A stretch of 7,889 nucleotides of DNA, taken from assembly GCA_031431235.1 (NCBI GenBank), contig JANPDA010000260.1, forward strand, positions 1-7,889, in the 5' to 3' direction. The position numbers and the translations under genes were made by a program. The notes below the pieces were generated by a model, which worked only from the letters and a program-made list of their open reading frames with translations, was not told the origin of the DNA and did not search any database. Positions 1-6,401 of this stretch are shown here, piece by piece (the stretch's first letter is position 1; every line of letters begins with the position of its first letter). Origin of the DNA: JANNSW01 sp031431235 (GTDB lineage: Bacteria > Pseudomonadota > Alphaproteobacteria > Rhizobiales > Hyphomicrobiaceae).

Positions 1-278
1 CGGTGCTGGCAGACGTTGTAAAAGGCGCGGAGCGCGCCGTCCTTGCCGCGAACGACGAGGATGCCCTGCTCGTGGATTTTCGCGGTGATATAGTCGCCCG
101 GCCTGGCGAGGCGACTCTTGTGGCCGGCGCACCACCAGCTGCTGGCGAAGATCGCATCCTTCTCGATATCGAACACGGCGGGGTCGGTGTAGAGCCGCGC
201 CGGTAGCGTGTGCGAGTGCTCGGGCTGCCGGCAAAAATTGGCGTCACCCGCGCCGCGCGTCAGAGCATTCACCGTCAT
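1..278 (-). CDS. Rieske-type aromatic-ring-hydroxylating oxygenase, alpha subunit (N-terminal part, cut by window edge)
   Basis: The reading frame leaves the window after 92 complete codons, so only the N-terminus is seen. It has the usual N-terminal layout of Rieske oxygenase large subunits: LPARLYTDPAVF (25-36), then AIFASSWWCAGH (42-53), a short beta-rich stretch with PGDYIT (60-65) and ILVVRGKDG (73-81), and FYNVCQH (86-92). C90 and H92 form the first half of the Rieske [2Fe-2S] ligand set (CxH). The second CxxH and the catalytic mononuclear iron domain would lie off the left edge. Family members use electrons from a reductase to oxygenate or demethylate aromatic or quaternary-amine substrates (for example GbcA-like enzymes); the substrate cannot be told from this fragment. 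The ATG at 278-276 is preceded by AAGGGAGA (293-286), a good ribosome binding site. The gene is divergent from a LysR-type regulator that probably controls it. Confidence 0.88.
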   Translation of the reverse strand, partial: MTVNALTRGAGDANFCRQPEHSHTLPARLYTDPAVFDIEKDAIFASSWWCAGHKSRLARPGDYITAKIHEQGILVVRGKDGALRAFYNVCQH

Positions 279-285
279 GTACGAG

Positions 286-293
286 TCTCCCTT
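286..293 (-). promoter_or_regulatory. Ribosome binding site of the Rieske oxygenase gene
   Basis: AAGGGAGA on the minus strand lies 7 bases upstream of the ATG at 278-276 and supports that start. Confidence 0.7.
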
Positions 294-330
294 GGAGCGA
301 TCGAGCTTGCCTCCACCGCAACCAATCCAT

Positions 331-359
331 AACGTAGCCGACGGCTCAACTGATCACAA
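331..359 (-). promoter_or_regulatory. Candidate weak promoter for the Rieske oxygenase gene
   Basis: On the minus strand, TTGTGA (359-354) and TACGTT (336-331) are separated by exactly 17 bases. The -35 matches the sigma-70 consensus at 4 of 6 positions but the -10 at only 3 of 6. This is what an activator-dependent promoter can look like. The predicted transcription start is near 324, giving a leader of about 45 bases. It is a guess from spacing and position relative to the LysR box at 384-396, not from strong hexamers. Confidence 0.3.
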
Positions 360-383
360 ACGACGATTTATCGCTCTTTTGGG

Positions 384-396
384 TAACTTTCAGTTA
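384..396. promoter_or_regulatory. Candidate LysR-family binding site (T-N11-A dyad)
   Basis: TAACT-TTC-AGTTA is a perfect 5-bp inverted repeat with a 3-base spacer, and its outer bases fit the T-N11-A form typical of LysR-type recognition sites. It lies in the divergent region between the oxygenase and the regulator, and its last base is the A of the regulator's own ATG. Its centre (390) is about 65 bases upstream of the inferred oxygenase transcription start, the classical position of a LysR recognition site. A further half-site, AACTGA, lies at 348-353 beside the proposed -35, where an activation site would be expected. The dyad is seen directly; its function is inferred. Confidence 0.5.
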
Positions 397-1355
397 TGCG
401 AAGCAATCTTCCGCCGCTTGCAACCCTGGTCGCCTTCGAGGCGTCCGGCCGGCTGATGAGCTTCACCAGGGCGGCTCACGAGCTCAACATCACGCAGGCT
501 GCCGTCTCCAAGCAGATCCGCGCCCTCGAGCAGCACGTCGGTGCTCGCCTGTTCGAGCGCTCGCACCGCGCCGTGCAGTTGACGGCGGACGGGCGCGAGT
601 ATCTGCACACGGTCGTCACTGCGCTGACCCACTTGGCCCACGCGACGCTCGAGTTGAAGGCGGAGGAGCCGTCGCACCGACTGCGTATCGCGGCCGACCA
701 TTCGGTCGCGGCCCTCTGGCTGCTGCCCCGGCTCGGGGAGCTGATGGCGAGCGAGCCAAAGGCGACGATCCATCTCGTCGTCTCCGACGCCGAGCCGCGT
801 TGCCTCGCCGACGAGATCGACGTGGCGATCCTCCATGGCGAGGGCCGCTGGCCCCAGCACGATGCGGAGCTGCTGTTTCCCGAGGTCGTGTTCCCCGTCT
901 GCAGCCCTGGTTATCTGGCGAGCGCACGCGCGATCACGTGTCCCTCCGATCTGGTGCGGGCGCACCTGATCGACCTCGAGGACGACAATTGGACCTGGAT
1001 CAACTGGCGCATCTGGTTGACCGGTCATGGCGTCGGGCTGCCGGCGACGCACCGGGCACTGACCATCGGCAACTATCCTCTCGTGCTGGAAGCGGCACGC
1101 CAGGGCTTGGGCGTCGCGCTCGCTTGGAGGTGCCTGATCGAGTCCGATCTCGCGGCTGGGAGGCTGATCCGACCGGTCGCTGCCGAGGTGCGAACGCGCT
1201 TCGGTTACTATCTCGTCTGGCCGCGCTCGCGTCCACGCTCGCGGCACGCACTCGATTATTGCGATTGGGTCAGGCGCGATCTCCCCGGCCGGCAAGACGG
1301 AGCACCGGCTGCCGCGGCTGTGGCGGACCCAATCCCTGCCACAGTCCTGCGTTAA
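396..1355 (+). CDS. LysR-type transcriptional regulator, GcvA-like group
   Basis: This 319-residue protein has the full LysR architecture. A winged helix-turn-helix covers residues about 5-66, with SFTRAAHELNITQAAVSKQI at 22-41 and RLFERSHRAVQLTADG at 51-66. A linker helix follows, then a periplasmic-binding-protein-like effector domain at about 95-292. The NLPPLATLVAFEA opening and an effector domain with DVAILHGEG (142-150) and a W-rich WTWINWRIWL stretch (199-208) resemble the GcvA branch. The start is forced: an in-frame TAA lies at 384-386 with no other start codon before ATG 396. No Shine-Dalgarno sequence is visible. The C-terminus has an Ala/Pro-rich tail of about 20 residues (GRQDGAPAAAAVADPIPATVLR region) beyond the usual fold. 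It is divergent from a Rieske oxygenase gene, so it most likely regulates that gene and itself; the effector is unknown. Confidence 0.95.
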   Translation: MRSNLPPLATLVAFEASGRLMSFTRAAHELNITQAAVSKQIRALEQHVGARLFERSHRAVQLTADGREYLHTVVTALTHLAHATLELKAEEPSHRLRIAADHSVAALWLLPRLGELMASEPKATIHLVVSDAEPRCLADEIDVAILHGEGRWPQHDAELLFPEVVFPVCSPGYLASARAITCPSDLVRAHLIDLEDDNWTWINWRIWLTGHGVGLPATHRALTIGNYPLVLEAARQGLGVALAWRCLIESDLAAGRLIRPVAAEVRTRFGYYLVWPRSRPRSRHALDYCDWVRRDLPGRQDGAPAAAAVADPIPATVLR

Positions 1356-1411
1356 CGGCTTCTGCCCATGCAATTCTCCGCGACCTCGTGCACTATGCCC
1401 TGCTTCGTGAT

Positions 1412-1415
1412 AGGA
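1412..1415 (+). promoter_or_regulatory. Ribosome binding site deciding the start of the DUF4175 gene
   Basis: AGGA lies 7 bases before ATG 1423 and only one base before an in-frame TTG at 1417. The spacing favours the ATG. Confidence 0.55.
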
Positions 1416-1422
1416 TTTGGCG

Positions 1423-4071
1423 ATGAACCAGGACCGGAAATCGACCGGCGGAGCGCACCTGAGCCAGCATGTGGGCCTGCTCGGACTGATAGGCTTTGGA
1501 CGTGTCCCGGCCCACGCCGGTGCGCTGCTCGAGCGGAAAATCGCGCGCAGTCGGCTCGCACTCGGGTTCGAGCGGGTGTGGCCGCGGCTGTGGTTGCCGG
1601 CGGGCGTCGCCGGCGTGTTCGTGCTGGTATCGCTCGCTGGGCTCTGGCCGCTGCTGTCTCCGCTCGCGCATCAGGGGCTGCTCGCTCTGTTCGCGCTCGC
1701 CTTGCTCGCGGCGCTCGTTCCGCTTGCGCGCGTCGCTTGGCCCGATCGCGAGGAAAGCCTGCGGCGCCTCGAGCGACAGTCCGGCGTGCCGCACCGGCCG
1801 GCGAGCGCTTACGAGGACCGCCTGAGTGACGCGGTGCGGAGTGCTCCCGCCGAGCGCATCTGGGCGACGCACCGGGCGCGGATCGCCAAGCTGATTGCCC
1901 GCCTTGGCGTGAAGGCGCCCGAGCCGCGTGTCGAGCGCCACGATCCGTTCGCGTTCAGGACCCTGCTGCTACTGGCGCTCGGCCTCGGTTTCGTGGTTGC
2001 CGGCAGCTCGACCTTCGACCGGCTTGGCTCCGCCTTCCGGATTGCAGGCGGCCAGAGCGGGGAAAGCGTTCGTCTCGATGCCTGGGTGGCGCCGCCGCCC
2101 TACACGGGCAAGCTGCCGCTGATGCTGGCGAGCGGGGCCGAACGGTTGGGCGGCGATGAGCAGCAGGCCCGCCTGATCGAGGTTCCCGAAGGCACCCAAC
2201 TCGTCGTGCGCGCTGCCGGCCCCGGTCATCTCGACTTCAAGGTGCGCCTCGTTGCCGAGGACAAGACCGTCACCGATTTCGCCCGCACGGCGGAAGCCGA
2301 CCCCAAGGCGGGCGAAGCCAGATCCGAGGTGTCGGAATGGAAGACGCTGCTGACCAAATCCGTTACCGTGCGCGTGCTGGCGGGGTCGACCGAGCGCTAC
2401 AGCTGGCAGCTCAGTGTTACCGACGATCTGCCGCCGACGATCGAGCTGACGAAGCCGCCGACGGCTTCGCCCCGGGGTGCAATGTCGCTGAGCTTCCGGG
2501 CGAGCGACGACTATGGCGTGCAGTCGGGGGAAGCCAGTTTCGATCTGATCGATCCCAAGCTGAAAATCGAGGAGCTGAAGGTCATTGATGGCGTCATCGT
2601 CGGCGCCTTGGCCGAGCCCCCGATCGTGCCGTTGAGACTGGCCAAGCCCGGCAAGGAGAAGAACAGGGAGGCGCGCACGCCGCTCGATCTCTCGGCGCAT
2701 CCCTGGGCCGGGCTGAAGGTTGCGCTGACCTTGAGTGCCAAGGACCATGCTGGCCAGATCGGCACCAGCCGGGTGCACGAGATGATCATGCCGGCGCGCA
2801 AGTTCCAGAAGCCCCTCGCCAAGGCCCTGGTGGAGCAGCGCCGCAAGCTCGCGCTGCAGCCGGCCCGCTATGGCGAGGTCATCAGGGCGCTGCAAGCGCT
2901 GACGATTGCGCCCGAGCGCTACATCGACGATGCATCGACCTATCTCGGCATTCGCACGGTCTATTGGCGGCTCGGCAATCCGCCCTCCGCGGCGGGCATG
3001 CAGAGCGCTGTCGATCAACTCTGGCAGATCGCGCTCCGGATCGAGGACGGCAACCTGTCGGAGGCCGAGCGTGCGCTGAAGGAAGCCCAGGACAAGCTGA
3101 TGCAGGCGCTGCAGGACGGGGCGTCGGAAGAGGAGGTGCAGCGCCTGATGAACGAGCTGCGCCAGGCGCTCAACACTTTCCTCAATGCGCTGGCAGCCCA
3201 GGCGGCCCAGAACCCGAACAATCAGCAGGGTGAGAGCCAGCGCCCCGACCGGATGATGTCGCAGCGCGACCTGAACGAGATCCTGAAGCAGATCGAGGAG
3301 CTGGCAAAATCAGGTGCGACCGACCAGGCCCAGCAGATGCTGGCGGAATTGCGCGACATGCTCGACCGCATGCAGGCCGGACGCCAGGACGGCCAGGGCC
3401 AGCAGGGCCAGCAGATGATGAAGATGATGGAGCAGTTCGGCAACCTCATCACCGGCCAGCGCCGCCTGCTCGACGAGACGTTCGGAGCGCAGCGCGGCGG
3501 CAAGCAGCCCGGCCGCGGCCAGCAGGGCAATGGCGAGCGCCAGAAGGTGCCAGGGCAAGGCCAGCAAGGCGGCGAGGGCCAGGAAGAGCGGGAATGGGGT
3601 GCCAACGGCCTCGGCCAGCGCCAGGGCGAGCTGCGCCAGCAGCTCGATGAGCTGATGCAGCAATTGCAGGGTCTGGGCGACAACGCCCAGGACCAGCTGG
3701 GGTCGGCGCGCCGCGCCATGGAGAATGCCGAAGGGGCGCTGCAGGACGGCGATCTCGAGAGCGCGACCCGCCAGCAGAGCCGTGCGCTCGAGGATCTGCG
3801 CCAGGGCGCCCAGGCGATGACCGAGCAGATGCTCGGCTCCAACCAGGGCCAATCGTCCTCGCGCAACTCGGGTGATGGCGATCGCGATCCACTCGGCCGG
3901 CCCATGGGCAATGGTGACGACGTGCTGCCGAATGCAAGGAGCCGCGGCCTGGGCGAGGACGATCTGGCGCGCGCCAAGGAGATCCTGAAAGAGCTGCGCA
4001 AGCGGCTGGGCGAGGCGACCCGGCCGGAGCTGGAGCTCGACTATCTGGAGCGGCTGTTGAAGAAGCAGTGA
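1423..4071 (+). CDS. DUF4175/TIGR02302-family membrane protein of unknown function
   Basis: This 882-residue protein matches the alphaproteobacterial TIGR02302 family in length and layout. Three hydrophobic segments occur at about 57-79, 84-104 and 179-196. They are followed by a long part expected outside the cytoplasm. Family-like stretches are WVAPPPYTGKLPL (221-233), DDLPPTIELTKPP (334-346) and SFRASDDYGV (357-366), which suggest beta-sandwich-like modules. From about residue 525 the protein becomes helical and charged, then Gln/Gly-rich (650-735, for example GQGQQGQQ), then again helical to about 805. The ending RPELELDYLERLLKKQ (867-882) is characteristic of the family. No catalytic motif is visible. 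The function is unknown; membrane anchoring with an extended periplasmic, coiled, low-complexity region suggests an envelope role, which is inference. It starts 67 bases after the LysR stop on the same strand. From memory, relatives in Rhizobiales often sit near lysA; that context is absent here. Confidence 0.93.
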   Translation: MNQDRKSTGGAHLSQHVGLLGLIGFGRVPAHAGALLERKIARSRLALGFERVWPRLWLPAGVAGVFVLVSLAGLWPLLSPLAHQGLLALFALALLAALVPLARVAWPDREESLRRLERQSGVPHRPASAYEDRLSDAVRSAPAERIWATHRARIAKLIARLGVKAPEPRVERHDPFAFRTLLLLALGLGFVVAGSSTFDRLGSAFRIAGGQSGESVRLDAWVAPPPYTGKLPLMLASGAERLGGDEQQARLIEVPEGTQLVVRAAGPGHLDFKVRLVAEDKTVTDFARTAEADPKAGEARSEVSEWKTLLTKSVTVRVLAGSTERYSWQLSVTDDLPPTIELTKPPTASPRGAMSLSFRASDDYGVQSGEASFDLIDPKLKIEELKVIDGVIVGALAEPPIVPLRLAKPGKEKNREARTPLDLSAHPWAGLKVALTLSAKDHAGQIGTSRVHEMIMPARKFQKPLAKALVEQRRKLALQPARYGEVIRALQALTIAPERYIDDASTYLGIRTVYWRLGNPPSAAGMQSAVDQLWQIALRIEDGNLSEAERALKEAQDKLMQALQDGASEEEVQRLMNELRQALNTFLNALAAQAAQNPNNQQGESQRPDRMMSQRDLNEILKQIEELAKSGATDQAQQMLAELRDMLDRMQAGRQDGQGQQGQQMMKMMEQFGNLITGQRRLLDETFGAQRGGKQPGRGQQGNGERQKVPGQGQQGGEGQEEREWGANGLGQRQGELRQQLDELMQQLQGLGDNAQDQLGSARRAMENAEGALQDGDLESATRQQSRALEDLRQGAQAMTEQMLGSNQGQSSSRNSGDGDRDPLGRPMGNGDDVLPNARSRGLGEDDLARAKEILKELRKRLGEATRPELELDYLERLLKKQ
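3379..3612 (+). repeat. Gln/Gly-rich low-complexity coding repeat
   Basis: Within the DUF4175 gene the DNA is an imperfect array of GGCCAG/CAGGGC units. The clearest part is GGCCAG (3391-3396) followed by two perfect tandem copies of GGCCAGCAG (3397-3405 and 3406-3414). Related units recur at about 3520-3530 and 3550-3585. They encode runs of GQ and QQG. Such arrays can change length by slippage in 3-base multiples without breaking the frame. Confidence 0.65.
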
Positions 4072-4093
4072 GGGCTGGACCGGGCGGCGCTCG

Positions 4094-5053
4094 CTATCCC
4101 CACTTCCGGTTCGACCACATCCATTGCTCCGGCGCCTCGCGGATCCAGGCCTCGAACTGGGCCTGCAGCGCCGCCGTGATCGCCCGGATATCCTCGCCGG
4201 GATTGCTCCCGCGCGGCACCTTCAGCTCCTTGACGTCGAGGCGGAAGCGGGAGCTGGTGCCGATCCTGAGGCACCGCGCCATCCAGATGCGTGAGCCGAC
4301 GCGCCGCGCTATCATCGCCGGCACCGGCGTCGATTTGGCCAGCTTGCCGAAGAAGGGCACCGGCAGACCACTCTTGTCGTAGAGGTCGGAGACGATGCCG
4401 AGCCGGCCGCCCTGACGCACATAGTCCATGACCAGGCGCGCGGTCCGCTGGCCTTCGGAATTGTCGCCATAGGCCTTGCCCTTGGCGAGCAGGCCGCCGG
4501 GAAAGAGGTCCTTCCTCTGGGCCCGCAGGTAGGCATCCACATAGGGGTTCTTGACGAGGCGGTAGATCGCCGCCGGCTTCCAGCCCCAGCGCATCATCGG
4601 CCACACCGCCAGCTCCCAATTGCCCATGTGCAGCGTGACCGCGACGGCCGAGCCCATCTTGCCCTTGTAGCGGGCGAACACGTGCTCGTCGGCGAACTGG
4701 ATGCGGCTGGAATCGGCGAGCAGCCGATCGATCTGCATGGTTTCGACCATCACCCGGCCGAGGTTCTCCCACATGGCGAGCGAGATCCGCTTGCGCTCGG
4801 CAAGGCTCATCTCCGGGAAGGCGATCGCGAGGTTGGCGAGCGCGCGGGTCTGCCGACGGCCGTAGGGCGCGATCAGCCGCCAGACCTTGGCCGAGATGGT
4901 GCACGCCAGATCGAGCGGGAGCAGCCGGACAAAGCCGATGATCAGCCGCAGCAGCAGATATTCGAGGCGGTGGCGCAGGTCGAGCAGCAAGGGTCTGGAG
5001 CCCGCATCGGGAGGGGGGATCACCCTGTCGCAGGTGCGCGGTGCTTGCGTCAA
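4094..5053 (-). CDS. Lysophospholipid / lipid A biosynthesis acyltransferase (LpxL/HtrB superfamily)
   Basis: The protein is 319 residues, near the usual 290-320 for this family of inner-membrane enzymes. They transfer an acyl chain from acyl-ACP to a lipid A precursor or similar lipid. The catalytic H-X4-E motif is HMGNWE (H142, E147). Other family blocks are RRQTRALANLAIAFPEMS (66-83), ENLGRVMVE (96-104), SDLYDKSGLPVPFFGK (222-237) and the ending PEQWMWSNRKW (308-318). A hydrophobic N-terminal helix at about 29-50 fits membrane association. The longest frame starts with TTG (5053-5051), overlapping the upstream hydroxylase stop as TTGA. GTG at 5023-5021 (residue 11) is an alternative; no ATG occurs before residue 82, and neither candidate has a well-spaced Shine-Dalgarno sequence. 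Translational coupling with the hydroxylase is likely. The acyl substrate, and whether lipid A or another lipid such as ornithine lipid is the acceptor, cannot be told. It converges with the DUF4175 gene, with 22 bases between the stops. Confidence 0.91.
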   Translation of the reverse strand: MTQAPRTCDRVIPPPDAGSRPLLLDLRHRLEYLLLRLIIGFVRLLPLDLACTISAKVWRLIAPYGRRQTRALANLAIAFPEMSLAERKRISLAMWENLGRVMVETMQIDRLLADSSRIQFADEHVFARYKGKMGSAVAVTLHMGNWELAVWPMMRWGWKPAAIYRLVKNPYVDAYLRAQRKDLFPGGLLAKGKAYGDNSEGQRTARLVMDYVRQGGRLGIVSDLYDKSGLPVPFFGKLAKSTPVPAMIARRVGSRIWMARCLRIGTSSRFRLDVKELKVPRGSNPGEDIRAITAALQAQFEAWIREAPEQWMWSNRKWG

Positions 5054-6324
5054 GCCCTGGCGTTGGGCAACTCGCGCATCAGGCGCGGCAGGCCGGCGGG
5101 TGCTCCCAGCCCCTGGCGCATGACGGCACGCCTGAGCGGCCCGATCGCGTTGATCAGGTGGAGGCCGGCACCGCGTGCGAGCTGGAAGGGCAGCAGCCCC
5201 TCGATCAGCGAGCGGTTGAGGGCATCGACCGCGGCAGTCCTGAGCCGCACATCGGCGCGACGCGAGGCTTCGTAGCGCTCGAGCACGCGCGGGCTGCCGC
5301 TGTCCTCGCCAGCACGCGCCGCATCGCCGACCACGTCGGCTAGCGCGGCGGCGTCACGAAAGCCCAGGTTGAGCCCCTGGGCGCCGATCGGGGGAAAGGC
5401 GTGCGCCGCCTCGCCAACGAGCGCGACCCGGCGCGCGGCGAATGTGTCCGCCGATAGCCCCTTCATGGCGAACATGCCGCGCCGTCCGATCGGCCCGACC
5501 GTGCCGAGGAGGCCTTCGAGCCGGTGCTCGATCTCACCTCTCAGCTCGGCATCGGCGAGCGCCATCAGCCGCTCGGCTTCGGCCGGACGCTCGGCCCAAA
5601 CGAGGCTCGATCGGTTGCCAGGCAGCGGCACCGTGGTGAAGGGCCCGGCATTGCGATGGATCTCGGTCGAGACGTTTTGGTGCGACCGGCCATGATCGAA
5701 GCCGAGCACGATCGCCGATTGGTCGTAGCTCCAGGTCTTGGTCATGATGCCGGCAGCCATCCGGCACAACGACCCCTGACCGTCGGCGCCGACAGCGAGG
5801 CGCGTCTCGATCCGCTGGCCCGTGGCGAGCGTCAGCAGCGCGTGGCTCTCCGCCAGATCGAGCCGATCGAGGGTCGTGGCGAAAATAGCAATCCCGCTTT
5901 CCCGGATGCAGGCCCGCGCGTAGAGAGCACTTGCGAGCGGCGCATTGGCGATGTTCCAGGCAAAGGCCTCGAGCCCGATCTCGGCGGCGCTGAGCAACGT
6001 TTCCGGCGCCTTCAACAGATAGCGCGTCGCGTCCACGATCCGGATCGCTTCGAGCGGCGCGGCGAGCGGGGCAAGCCGTGGCCACACGCCGAGGGCTTCC
6101 AACAGGGCGACGGAAGCCGGGAACAGCGCAGCCGTGCGTGCGTCGGCTCGAGAGGGGGCCACGCGCGGCGCTGGCCCGATCAGGGCGATCGCGAGGCCCG
6201 ACCGGGCGAGCGCAAGCGCCGCCGCGAGGCCGACCGGTCCGGTGCCGACCACGGCTGCGTCATAGGTTTCTTTCGCGATGCTGGCGTTCAAGGGGAATGG
6301 CCTCGGCAAAGTGGAATTGGCCAC
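5050..6324 (-). CDS. UbiH/UbiF/COQ6-family FAD-dependent hydroxylase
   Basis: This 424-residue protein has the three landmarks of class A flavoprotein monooxygenases: an N-terminal dinucleotide-binding GTGPVG (27-32) in a Rossmann beta-alpha-beta unit, a DG motif at VGADGQGS (178-185), and the second FAD-binding motif ALVGEAAHAFPPIGAQGLNLGFRD (301-324, key residues G304, E305, H308). The last motif has the GEAAH form instead of GDAAH and is the signature of ubiquinone-biosynthesis hydroxylases. Such enzymes use NAD(P)H and O2 to hydroxylate the quinone ring (positions C1, C5 or C6) at the inner membrane. Which position is served here is not readable, so no symbol is given. The start is GTG 6324-6322, supported by GAGGAGG (6335-6329) 4 bases upstream. 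Its stop TGA (5052-5050) overlaps the acyltransferase TTG start. Confidence 0.92.
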   Translation of the reverse strand: MANSTLPRPFPLNASIAKETYDAAVVGTGPVGLAAALALARSGLAIALIGPAPRVAPSRADARTAALFPASVALLEALGVWPRLAPLAAPLEAIRIVDATRYLLKAPETLLSAAEIGLEAFAWNIANAPLASALYARACIRESGIAIFATTLDRLDLAESHALLTLATGQRIETRLAVGADGQGSLCRMAAGIMTKTWSYDQSAIVLGFDHGRSHQNVSTEIHRNAGPFTTVPLPGNRSSLVWAERPAEAERLMALADAELRGEIEHRLEGLLGTVGPIGRRGMFAMKGLSADTFAARRVALVGEAAHAFPPIGAQGLNLGFRDAAALADVVGDAARAGEDSGSPRVLERYEASRRADVRLRTAAVDALNRSLIEGLLPFQLARGAGLHLINAIGPLRRAVMRQGLGAPAGLPRLMRELPNARA

Positions 6325-6347
6325 GCGGCCTCCTCGATCGTTATAGT
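6317..6347 (+). promoter_or_regulatory. Candidate promoter for the PP2C gene
   Basis: TATAGT (6342-6347) matches the -10 consensus at 5 of 6 positions. TTGGCC (6317-6322) could serve as a -35 (4 of 6), but with a long 19-base spacer. The predicted transcription start is near 6354, giving a leader of about 48 bases. The same spot reads TATAAC on the minus strand (6345-6340), but a start from it would fall inside the hydroxylase ribosome binding site. Confidence 0.3.
6329..6335 (-). promoter_or_regulatory. Ribosome binding site of the UbiH-type hydroxylase (GTG start)
   Basis: GAGGAGG on the minus strand sits 4 bases before GTG 6324. The spacing is a little short, but the match to the anti-Shine-Dalgarno sequence is strong, and no ATG exists near the N-terminus, so it supports the GTG start. 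Confidence 0.65.
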
Positions 6348-6368
6348 CCCGCCGTCAGCCTGGGGAAG

Positions 6369-6387
6369 GGGCGCCAAGCGCGCGCCC
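6369..6387 (+). other. GC hairpin just upstream of the PP2C ribosome binding site
   Basis: GGGCGC (6369-6374) pairs perfectly with GCGCCC (6382-6387) across a 7-base loop. It ends 3 bases before the GGGAGGG ribosome binding site (6391-6397). It may affect translation of the PP2C gene; alternatively it is a chance result of local GC richness. Confidence 0.35.
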
Positions 6388-6390
6388 GCA

Positions 6391-6397
6391 GGGAGGG
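6391..6397 (+). promoter_or_regulatory. Ribosome binding site deciding the PP2C start
   Basis: GGGAGGG, about 5 bases before ATG 6402, selects this ATG over the open frame that continues upstream to 6078 and would overlap the hydroxylase gene antisense. Confidence 0.75.
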
Positions 6398-6401
6398 AAA
6401 C

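Noticed and set aside
364..373. CGAT-TT-ATCG small inverted repeat in the divergent region
   Set aside because: Only 4-bp arms; too short to separate from chance next to the longer TAACT/AGTTA dyad.
390..1373. 327-codon open frame on the minus strand opposite the LysR gene
   Set aside because: Antisense shadow from GC-rich codon use; the product is Arg/Gln-rich without a recognisable domain, while the plus strand encodes a clear LysR protein.
1417..1422. TTG start for the DUF4175 gene, two codons upstream of the ATG
   Set aside because: Only one base from the AGGA motif; ATG 1423 has correct spacing.
1969..3018. 349-codon open frame on the minus strand inside the DUF4175 gene
   Set aside because: The translation shows no family motif and is fully antisense to a well-supported gene.
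3222..4001. 259-codon minus-strand frame rich in Ser/Trp/Cys
   Set aside because: It is the reverse reading of the Gln/Gly repeat region (CAG/GGC read backwards); composition is an artefact.
4072..4093. Possible bidirectional terminator between the convergent genes
   Set aside because: I found no stem of useful length and no T-run in the 22-base gap or its edges.
4628..5275. 215-codon plus-strand frame over the acyltransferase and hydroxylase genes
   Set aside because: Antisense to two genes with clear catalytic motifs; no motif of its own.
6340..6345. TATAAC as a -10 for the hydroxylase on the minus strand
   Set aside because: The transcript would begin inside the GAGGAGG ribosome binding site, and no -35 is visible at 16-18 bases.
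6078..6401. Upstream extension of the PP2C open frame
   Set aside because: It would overlap the hydroxylase antisense and is Arg-rich; the ribosome binding site at 6391-6397 and PP2C homology both begin at ATG 6402.
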